Source of the DNA: Sweltsa coloradensis
Taxonomy: Eukaryota; Arthropoda; Insecta; Plecoptera; Chloroperlidae
DNA length: 64,000 bases
Assembly: GCA_024449915.1 (NCBI GenBank)
Contig: JAMZAV010000007.1
Span: 248,001-312,000, forward strand
Direction: 5' to 3'
Notes under the pieces: model-generated
What the model was told of the DNA's origin: nothing
The model's database searches: none
What the model saw: only the letters and a program-made list of their open reading frames with translations
Shown: piece by piece, positions 10,620 through 22,600 of the stretch
Layout: each line of letters opens with the position of its first letter
Position numbering within the stretch: the stretch's first letter is position 1
Program-made: the position numbers and the translations under genes

Positions 10620-13600
10620 CTGAAAACAAACATAATCTGGATAACGTCAAGGCTCTGATTGTTATTGTCAAGTTCATTTCACGTTGTTTGTTTGTAATAT
10701 AAATAAGGCCACATCGTGGACCATGGACGTCGTCAAAGTCATTTTATAGTGAGAATAAGTTTCAGTTCAGCACAATCATACAGGATCCCTACGAGTGGAG
10801 ACGCAGACTATGAGTTTGAATTAGGGCTGTGCGAGACTCGAAATTTCGAGCCGAGATCGAGCACGTCAACATTCTCGCTCGCTCGTGTGATTTTTTTGAT
10901 GCTCGAAAATTCGAGTCTCGAAATGACTCTAGAATTGTTCGAGAACGAACGAAAATACGGCCCCGGCGGCGTAATATTCCATATTATGACGCGCTCTGCA
11001 ACATTCTTCACGTCGACAGCAAACAGCTGACTGGTAATGGGCATTGCGCAGGCGCAGGCCACTCGATGCTCTCGCTTTGACGCCGTGCCCGTGCGCACCG
11101 ACACTGCGCATGTCTCCAAAGAACTCGGATAAAGACATGCCAACCTCTTCTTTGGTCTAATATCGATATGTCGCAGACATGCGTTCGACTTTAAATCGAC
11201 TATCGACTTTTACGAATTACGACGTACGTCACAAGGCTGCAAGTTGTTTAGCGTCTGTCATTCCGTAAACGACTGAATCAATTTGAAATGTATATATTAT
11301 GCGACGGACCTATGTTTTTTTTTACTTTCCGTATTATTTGAAGAAATTAGTGTTCCCAATATGTGTTTTAATACAATTTGCAGGTAAAGCGCAATTGAAA
11401 TACGAGGTGAAATGAACATAGTTATGACTGCCTTAACCCTACTTATTGTGTAATGGCCCACATCAACTTAGAGCATTAATTCAATGCACAAGGATGTGAG
11501 CTGAACTACTGCTGGCCTAGGCCTAGCTAGCCCTACAAGGCTAGGCCTAGAGGCCCCCTGCAACTTACCTTAAAGGCTTCTAGGGCCTAGCTAGGCCCAC
11601 CCTAGGCCTTGCCTAGGGCCAAAAATAATATTGTTCTTTGAACTTCAAATAGAAAGAACACAATTGTTAATAGTAGAGGCAATTTAGAAATGAGCCTAGG
11701 CCCTAGGCTAGCTTAGCCTAAGCAGTAAGCCTATGATTAAAATGATTGTAGATTAATGTTTTATCAATTGGCAGGCCCAACACTGTAATAACATATTGAA
11801 AATTTTGTGTTTATAACATCGTGACAAAATGTATACCAGCATTTGTGGTAAATTAAATTTTGGTCTGCTCGCTCGAATCTCGCTCGAAAATCAAGCAAAA
11901 GACCAAATACTCGCTCGATCTCGCTCGACTAAAAAATCCCTGCTCGCACAGCCCGAGTTTGAATTGAATGGACAAGGTTGGGCAGCGTAGGATTGTTTTT
12001 GCATACACAAACGCTGATATTGAAACAAGTTGTTCTTTTGTAGAAATTTAACAAAATTTAAATTTAAAAAACTAAAAACTTAACAAGAAATTTGTTTTTG
12101 AATTTTTCTTAGGTTATATTGTCTTGTACAAGAAAATGCAGTTTAAAAAAAAACATTTATGCATTTAAAAAGTTTGAGAAAAAATATTTTTTGAAAAATA
12201 ATAAATGTTTAATTTTTCAAGAAAATACTTAAACTTTGTATTATTTTTAAGAGCCACTGGCATTTGAACATTGAAGTTCCCACCCACCAAGTACCCCACA
12301 CTAGGCTTAGGTTATTCAGGCAAGAAAAGAAAAGTAACTGTTGGTAACCAACCATCCAAGTTAAAAAGCTTCAGCACAAGTATACATCTTGACAGATTAC
12401 CTTAATAAGTGACAAACAGCCATCTTTGTCGATCTTTAGGACTTTACGTTGGTCCTCTTTCACAACGAAAAACACAATCCTTTGATCAGCTGTCCGATTC
12501 TGGATGTCTGGATCGTAAGCTTGCATCTAAAACAAAATATATTACATCTCCTTAGTCTCATGATAACTCGCTAGTATCAATGTTCAATTATTGCAGTTAG
12601 TTGAAGTATTAATATTACCGTGACTATGCATCCAGGCGTTTTCTCTTCTTCCTTGATGGTGATGTTTTTATCGTAAGGCAGGAACTCTGGAGGATTGTCG
12701 TTAACATTTTCGATCTTTATCTCCACTGTTGTGAAGTCTTCGTATGCTCCATCAAAAGCACGAACTTTTAGCGAGTACTGGAAAAGTCCAACAATACATT
12801 TATTAAATTATTTACTTGTCTATTTACCACCTTAATAAGTTATGTATATATGTATGATGTATGTATGTATGTATGTATGTATGTATGTATGTATGTATGT
12901 ATGTATGTATGTATGTATGTATGTATGTATGTATGTATGTATGTATGTCTGTATGTCTGTATGTATGTATGTATGTATGTATGTATGTATGTATGTATGT
13001 ATGTATGTAGTTTGCTTAGGTATAGATGAGGCCTAAATGGCTAGGATACTTAAACTGGGAACATGAAAAAACATGTTTCAGTGGGGGAAAGGTACAGAAG
13101 GACGACAGCTTACCTTGAAAAACGTTAGGTAGGTCGCACAGACACAAATAGATGCGATGACCTGATGGATGGATGGATGGATGGATGGATGGATGGATGG
13201 CATGTAAGTAATTAGTGCATATTATATAATTTGTACCATATTTTCCATTTGTTTAAGGAGAAAAGAGGTTGTGATATTGTTCATATTGAGAAAATCTTGC
13301 TTACACTTGTAATATTTTCATAATCCAGTTGATTTTTCACACGTATCTTGCCAGTTGAATTTTCAATGATGAATGCGTCGTAAGTGTTGCCTTTAATTAT
13401 ATTATACTGGACAGGAGAAGCTGGGGAACAAAAGAATCAAATTATACTTCATTAAACTAAAGTATTGTATTACAAATAACATTTAGGAAAAAAACAATCA
13501 CACATTCAAATTAGTACATCACTAAACACACGTTTCAAGTGTGGACATCAAACCCATACTAAATTGTGTCCGAGGTACTTATGTAAACTGTACTAACTTA

Positions 13601-16600
13601 AAATGTATTTTTGCCGATTAAAACAAAATTGTATTGACTTCTAGGTCCTAGAATCACTGAACTACATTTGCAATTTCTTTATTATTACTCCATATAACAA
13701 TATATATATATTCTCTGCAAAGTCAAATTAGGCCTAACTCAATAATATATTAAAACATAGCCTAATGTTAATACAACAAAAAGTAAAACGTAATGTTGGG
13801 TGCTAACATTTAATAATTTATTATTTTACTGTCCAAACACGTGCGATTGTAAGGTTCAGTCCACAAAATTTGACCATCACACAAAAACTAACTACTGTAC
13901 TACTAAGTCTTACCAGTGTCATTGTCGAGAGCTTTAACTTCAGTGACTAGTGCATTTATATTTGCATCCTCAGCAATTGACTCTGCCACGTAAACTTTTT
14001 GCGTAAAATGAGGTGGGTTATCATTCTTATCAGCAATTTCAATGCTGAACACTTGTTCACCTAAAAAAAAAACAATAAATATTATTTCATAGCTAGACAA
14101 ATAAAATTAAAAAAAGGTGTATATTGAAATTGATTTGAAGACTAAGCTAAATAGATGAAAACATTAGCTACATATTACCATAAATAACAAAAGTCTAGTA
14201 AACTTTTGTTGACTGCGTGATCACTTTTGCACATTATCAAGGGCATTGGAACAAATAGTAAGGTAATAAAAACCACAGACAATATATATTACACTAAGGG
14301 CACCGAGATTAGCCACTGAGCGCATCACTAAAAATACACGCAGCGCTCTGGGCGGCCACTGGGGGAACAAGTTGACTGAATCACATGTAGAATTTGACAT
14401 TGCTGTAATGGCTATAACAATGCGAATTGTGTTATTTAATGTGGTTTTCAGAAGGTTCATGCAGTATATGAAACCAAACAATCGCTTATTATTTTATTAT
14501 CATTTTCCTGAAAAAGTATAGGCCTAAAACACCACTACAAAAATAGTTTTGGTTGCTAAACATCATGATTAAAAGTGGATGTTTTTGTTTGCAATTCCAA
14601 ACAATTCACAACTTGGCTAGTTCCTATCCAGAGCTTTTAGAGACAAAACCCTGGCTGAAACGTGAAATAAGACGGAGAATAGTGATTTCAGTGTTATAAC
14701 TAGGAAAACGCTCAGTTGGATGCGTTGTTGAGCGAGCACCGGTACGTGCAACATGACCCGAGTACGACATTCCCATAAGGCCCACCACACAGTGTAGGCC
14801 TAACTGGATATTGACATTGTACACTATATACTATTCCAACATCTTTGCATTGTACTAATTCACGTCATGCCTTCTAAAGTGTATCTTTGTATCTTCACTG
14901 CCTCCTTCATTTTTTAACATCATTTTTCGAATTATGATTACCAATAAGTCTTTAAGGTCTTGACCGATTTAGCTGAAAATTTGGAAAATAGGAAAGAATG
15001 TTTACAGAACCCGCACTAAGATGGTATGTACATGTGTAAAAAATTTCAGGTCGATCAGAGAAACGGTGCGACCTGTATCGAAGCAGTAACAGAAAAAAAC
15101 AAACAAAAAAAAAACAGACATTCGAGCCATAAGAGTCAAGTGGAGACGCTCGCTCAACAAGTCAACGAAGATATCACTAGAATAGGAAATAAATACCCAA
15201 ACACTCGCAATATATCACGAAGTTCACTTGCAACACGCCGCAAGGTCTAAGCTTATGTCACGTGAATAACTGATTTGAAGTGCATTTAGGGTTCCCAACC
15301 GTCCCGGTTTCTCCGGGACAGACCAGGAATGAGTGTCGTGGTCCCGGTTGAAATAAAATTGGTTCCGGGACGGTCAAGTCCCGGAATTTCAATAGAGCGC
15401 CCAACCGCGGGCTCCTCTCCAAACTCCCCTCACCTCCAGCCACACTTTTCCAGACTGCCTCACTGTGAAGAGAACAGTGCTAGTGTTTGTGCTGGTGCAG
15501 TGGAGCGGTGTCGTATTCACACTTTGTATTTCACGGAAGCTATCAATCATTATTTTTATTACTAGGAAGCTTCGCAAACGCTTTTTTAGGTGCGTTGTTG
15601 GATGAGCGTAATTGTTTAAAAACGAAAAAAGCGTAAAATTGCCATTTTCATAAGAAATAATAATTTGATTACGCTCAAACTTCACACGAATATATTAATT
15701 CATAAAATTAAGGTTCTGCCAAAATCATTACAATCGGATAAAGCATGTAGGTGTTATAAGTCGAAGAAATTTACATTTAAAAAAATCGTAAAATCACGAT
15801 TTTCATGAAAAATAATTTTTAGATTGCGCTAAAATTTCACACTAATATATTTATTCATAAAATTAAAGTTCTGTGAAAAATTAATTTCAATCGGATAAAG
15901 CATGTAGGTGTTATAAGTCGAAGATTTTTTTTTAAATCGAAAAAAATCGATAAATTGCGATTTTCATGAGAAATAATTTTTCGATTGCGCTCAAAAACGT
16001 GGCAGTTCTAAGTTCAAAGATTTAAAAGGCCTCCAGAAAATTTCATCGCAATTGGAGTATCGGTTTAGCCGGAATAGTGTTAACAAACAGAAGAAAGAAA
16101 AAAAACATACCGAATTTTTTTCTTCAGTGTAGTGAAATGAAATCTTCGCTTCGCTCGCTACGCTCATCGAATTATTAATAAATCAACAAAATATATATAA
16201 TACTGTCCTATTGCTTTTTGTGTTTTCCCTTTGCTTGTTTGATAGTTGCTCCTTAGCACCTCCCACATTTGCAGACTCTTTAATTGTTAGATACATTTAT
16301 CATTTTCATGAAAGTGCAAAAAAGCACTCTCGGGGACTAAGATGTTCAAAAAAAATTTCGCCTTTGGAGGAAACGATTTGTCACCATAATAAGATGAAGA
16401 TTAGCCTATATTAGGAAATTTTTATTTTGTGTGCATATACTTGGAACGATTTTCCATTTGGTAGCGTACTACTACTGGAAACTCGTTAGGTTATCGGCGC
16501 AAAATATTAAGATTTTTTTGGAAGTCAATTGGGAACTCTGGAAAAGTACTCGCCCGTCGGGCTAGTGAAATAAATTTTTACTAGCCCGAGCAAAGTTTCA

Positions 16601-19600
16601 CTAGTCTCGGGCGAGCGTTAATTTCGACCCCTGGTTTTAAGCCTGAATTATTTTATTGGATGATAAGTAAAAAGTACTTTCTGAAGTAAAAGTCGAAACC
16701 TATCGAAAGGCTCTCGCAACTTGCGAGCTAACGAGTAGAATTTTAGAGCATTGTTTTGTTATGTGTAGGCCTATGCACAGCATTTGACGACAAAATAACG
16801 CAAGTACTATCAGCGTACAAGAAGTACATACTAGTGATTTTACGATATAGTTGTCCATAGGGAAACAATATTTACAGCACAGTTGCTTACTAGAGGTACA
16901 TGAATTTGGCGACTTGGCGTTAAAACCAAAATATGTGCAAATAATTTAATTTCACAAAATGAGCATGAAATTGATCAAATCTAAACCAGAAAATCCCAAA
17001 ATGGAATCACTGCCAAATCCCAAGTATAAAAATTGTGTTTTCAACGACAAAAAACACAAAAATGGGGATTAGTGTTGAATTACGGTGTAATTTTCAATAT
17101 TGTATGCAGTAGGGGAGGGCTACTGTTCAATCAACAAAGGGTTTTATAAAATAATTATCAGATAAATTAAAAAAATTATGAATTCATTTAGTCTTGGTAA
17201 CTAAAACCAGTATGAATATAAGTACATTCCAAGTTAGTATTTGATATGTGGCTTGAATAATACGAGTCATGAATGAATAATTACACACATATAAATTGGT
17301 AAATATTGATAAAACTGCTGAACAACAGGTTGAAACCAATAAAACTGAAATCTCTAATTTGAAAAACAAAATTCACTACAAAATAAAACCAGTTTCACGG
17401 ACCTCTACTAATTACCTAAGAGCTTAATATTGGTAAATTAGTTGTGAGTAGTTTGTAGCTGTACCACTATGAATCCATGATACAGTAAAAAAGTAGCGTT
17501 TTAATTATATACCTTAATTCAGTGGCGTAACTACCGCCCCCGCAGCCCCCGCGGTCGCGGGGGGGGCCCGGGGGTATGAGGGGCCCGAAACGCGATGCGC
17601 ATACAGTGTTTTGGCTTGAGTCAGTCTTGGTCGCCACGCAATGAACTAAACAAACTGGATATCTTATTATAAATGATATCTATAAGTTCTTGAAAAGCAC
17701 TCAAAATTTCATAACTTCATCAACGAGTGATTACACCAGCAGTGTTGGCTGATTCACGAAGTCCCGGTTTGAAATCCCGTTCTATAAAACATCCCTCGGG
17801 CATCCCTTCGCAATTGTCCTAGCAAAATAATATATACCTAGTTATAGACACCTGAAGAGGGACATGCATTGCACCCTTGGGCAGACTTCCCAATAAAACA
17901 ACACGACTATACTTACGTGATATAGGTACGGTACGTTATCAAATTATTGAGGTGAAATTCAAACAGTTATTTGAACCAATTTTGTATAACCAAGCGTTCC
18001 AAACAATAGATAAGCCCTGGTTAATATTTATAGTAAATAAAAACTAAACATGCCTAAGGATAAACCAGGATTTTCTTTTGTTCGTGGGTCAAAGTTCACA
18101 AAATAATCCTACCCAAAGCATTGCAAAACACATTCGGATCTTTTAATTTAACTAACGCTTAATCTAAGGATAATTTGTGACAACGAGTGGTCACATGATA
18201 CATTTTTGTAAATATTAAACAAATTGGTACTAAAGGTCAACGGTCACATTATCAATAAAATAATAGGCCCCTATTTAAAAGGAAATCAAATATGAAATGT
18301 TCTTCCAAATATGCAAACTTTTATCAACCACAATTGAAAATTTATGTTTATTATTATTATATTTGGTAACATATTTTTTGGTTCCCCAACACGTTGATTT
18401 TTTAGGGCCCCCTCTTGGCAGTTTTGGACTGCTTGTTGGGTAAATAAATGGTAAACATGAATTAAGAGTAATATTCCTTAGTGTTAAAAAATATCAAAAA
18501 TGAAACCGTCGTAAAGTCATAATGTAAGTTGGACCCCCCCCCCCCCCCCCCCCCACAGAGGTTCGTCACTTACACCACCTTTATTATAGAGGGGCCCAAG
18601 TGAACTACGTTCGCGGGGGGACCCGCGCTTAGTAAGTTACGCCACTGCCTTAATTAGTAATTATAAGGGATGTGCAAATGTTTGAAATTCAAACTCAAAC
18701 TTTTTGTAAGTTCAGTTCAGTTCGAGTTTGAAACAAAGTTTGATTTAATTTTTTTACTAATTTGTGGTGGTATTATTTGACATGTCAAAAAATGGTTCTC
18801 AGTTTACACCTGTACAAATTTAAAAACTAAAAATGGATGGTGGAGGTGCTGGTCCAGAAGTTACATACTTTCTTGGTGGAGGTGTCGGTCCAGACTTATC
18901 ATTATTTTACCCATTATGACGGTTTGATATACCTTTAGTTTGGGTTCAATTCGAGTTTGGTTAGGTTCAAGTTTTTGTGGAGTTCGAAGTTTGATTTTCA
19001 AAACAATGAAAGTTCGAGTTCGAAGTAAAAATAGTGGGTTCGCACTACCCTACTAATTATACTTTTATTATTTCTGAAAAATAGACGTCTCTATGTGGGA
19101 TTCTCTAGGATACATATCCAGAAGTCATTTTTGTGTCCAGTATAGAACCATAAAAAAATATCACTGCATGCACAGAAAAATGCGATCGTAAGATTGCTCG
19201 TACCTCTATTTGGTAATCCATTATTATAAATTGCTGAAGGGGAATTGTCTTTTGCATAAACTTTGACATTGTAGAAATCTTTCTCTTCGCGATCAAACTC
19301 CTTCAAGGTTGTAATATTGCCCGAGGAAGGGTCAATTTGAAACAAATCAAAACTATCTCCCAGCTCGTAAGTCACCTGGAAAAAAGAGGAATTGTGATTA
19401 TAACAGGTGGTCCTAGATTGTTGCAATGCTCCAATATGAGATCATTCATTCTTATCTAGAAGAACTAAAATCTTCATTACACAACTTAAAAATTATCGCG
19501 GTACAAACATGATAATCACAATACGTAACAAGAGTTGCGTAATGAGTCCTTTCTCCAATGCTGCTCTTCTATTTCTTCATTTTCTCATGCAAACACAGAT

Positions 19601-22600
19601 CCATTCAGTCTTATAACATGATACGTGTGATTTGTTGATAACATTTTATTTAAAACATTGTTTTAGTTACATTTTAAATGTTGAGAGGCTGAAGAAGTTT
19701 TGAAAACTGGCCTTTCTGCATTGGAAGCAGGGATAAACACAAAGGATTTACAAAACAATGTTCACTTTTGGCCTAGAAATTGTGTTTGCATGTTTACATT
19801 AGGTAGGAAAATGGCTACACGTGTAGTGGGTTAACCGAAAGCATTGGATAGCAGGCAAGGTTAGTTTATGTTTAATCCTCCTTTCAGCCCCATTAGTTAC
19901 ACCCACGCAACCGCAGCTCTTTCTATAGGAAGTGTGAGCGATATCGGCGGTGAAGAATAACGGCAACAAAATATAGCATGAACTGGCCTTTTGTCCAGGT
20001 AAATGAATTACATTTTGAAACATTTGAAAGAGGCTACCAATCATTCATTGTATTCCACTGTCTGGTATGACATTTTACTACCTTCCCACATGGTCTGTAA
20101 AATTAAGATGACAATTCCAATTTTGTATAGTTAATATTTTTTTAAATAAAAAAATATTTTATTGTCACTTGTTATTATTGGTGTATTGGTGAGAGAAAAT
20201 CTTGAAATTTTGTTCAAGAATGAAAATTAAGCCAAACACAGATTATGAAATTAAAACACAAAGCAATCTACAGTGGCTTAGTAACTAATATATGTTTGGA
20301 TGCCAGCCTGAGCTAGCTGAAGTAGGTTTATATTTTATTAGAGTACCTACCACAGACATTTGCATTTAGTACAAATGGCAAAAGGTGTAGATTTTAATTT
20401 TGATTAATAACTGTCATTTTATTCATTGCCTAGAATGGTGTACATGTGTTGGATTCTAGAGTTGTGTATTAATCAGCAAGACCAAGAAGTCGAACAATTT
20501 GACACGTAATATTCATGAATTAACACCATACCTGGTTGTGCTGTGTGGTACCGTCGACGTCAAACGCTCGCACTTGCATGACGGGAGTGCCCGGCAGTTC
20601 ATTCTCCAGCACACTACCCGACACCTTCAAAGTCTTGACGTTAGATATGTGGTCAGCGGCCAGATGAATGTTATTCGTTGTATCTGATACTCTCAAGTCA
20701 GGCATCTGGATTATGTGCGCCTCAATGGAAACGTGCTCAGATTTGGCTAAGTAAACTTTTTTCATTGTAATGTTCATACGAGTATATATAAGATCCAGAC
20801 TTGTTCATGAAACTTGATGTTCCTCAAGTCATATACATTTGGGATAGCAATAATTCAAATAGAAGTCTTGACGCTGTGACGAGCCTACGCACTGACGAGT
20901 ACGCATTCATAGCCCAATGTGCCTGATGGTTGCTCGAGGCCCATTCGACTCCATCACGAAAGTGTTGAGCTTATTAGTCTGCTCAGTTCGACCACTCACG
21001 AGTATGAATAACAGTTCTGGCTCATCTTGGATGTTTGAGCTACAACACAAGTAAACAATATTTATTGGGTACATATTATTGTTAAGATTGTTCAATACAG
21101 TAGGTATATAACATATAAAGGAGTTTCCAGACTTTCTTTCCATTGAAAAACTTGATAGTTCCTCCTAAAACGTCTTATACTATTACAAACTTTTTGGGGG
21201 ATAGGAATAGAAATTCTAAAATTACACCTACTTTAGAAAATTAGTTATTTATATCTTTAATAAACAGAATTATAGTATTTAGTATGCTAACATTGAAGTT
21301 TCCTCACTCCATATTATGTTGGAGGCCTACACATTTCTTGTTGGTCAACCTATTGCTATTATAAAAATATATATTGTTTAAAATAGGACTACTGTACTTT
21401 CAAATTAGCATTTTTATCAAATTCAACACCTGGGTTTTGGAAACCACAACAATGCCACATACATCAGTCACTAGCCACTCAGAAGTAAAAGCATAGTTGC
21501 TTGTGTACACAAAACTCTTCTCCCTTCATCAAAACAATATGGGTGCCCTTTTGATTTATTTTACCTCAACCTATATTATTTACTTTACCTTTTTTGTTAA
21601 CACCTAGAGGGGCTCCAAAGGTATAAATTAATGATAAAAATGAAAAATGATGGTGAACTTACACTGCAGTTAATGTTACAACAGGTTCTTGGTAGCTGGT
21701 ACGATTTTCTAGTAGGCGTATTGGCTCATAAGGTGGGTCCACATCAGTAAATGTTGGTGGCTTTTTATGTGATTCAACTACTCGAATCTCTAAAAATATT
21801 TGTGCTTTGTTGTGTTCTTCGCCTTGATCCGTGGCCGTGGCGTTGAGTCTAAACTGGAAACCAGCTTCTTTGTCGATGGGTTTCTCTAGATAGATGAACC
21901 CTGTACTACGATCGATGCGGAAATAGCTCGGGTATCCTTCTAAGTCATATTGCACAATGCTGTTGTTGCCGTCATCTATATCGGAAGCTGAAATGCGCAT
22001 TACTTCTTTTTTTGGTGTCAAGTCTTGGGGTACAGACTCAATGTACGTCTGAAAGCAACACATTACAATGTGATGTAACAAATTATTATCCAAAAAGGGT
22101 ACAATTCATCATTTCACGTAAAGTCTAAGTAGTTGTAAGTTGTTTGCATATGAAGGAATGCTTAATAATAGGGTGTTACTCTAAACCAGTCTTGAGCAAG
22201 TTCCCCAAAATAGAGAACTTAAAAAAATTCATCCTGACCTAGGTTCGATCCCCGGTTGGGGTGGATTTTATAATTTCTGATTTGTATTAAATATTAACAA
22301 TTCCATCAATGGGAGTGTTTTCCGACTATCCAAATTGAGAAACTAAGCCAAGTTTTAGTTCTGTTAACAATAGGAGGGAGGACCTTGGTCCTACAAGTTT
22401 TTTTCAAAATAAGCCATTTATAAAAATTTATAAAAAAATTGGTCAAAAAGTCAACCACAAGTGGGTACCTGTCCATTGTTGAAAGAATGGGAAGTTCCTA
22501 ACACTAGGGTAATCGTATTTAAGACAGTTAAATGTAAAGTAAAAATGCAATCGAGTCCATAATTTTAGCGTTATGAACTTATCAGGGAACGTTAAATTCG

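Noticed and set aside
12842..13036. Open frame of repeated MYVC residues
   Set aside because: It is the translation of the ATGT microsatellite.
16550..16640. Complete DNA transposon starting with CAGGGGTCGAAATT (inverted)
   Set aside because: Only one end was found; no partner and no TSD could be assigned.
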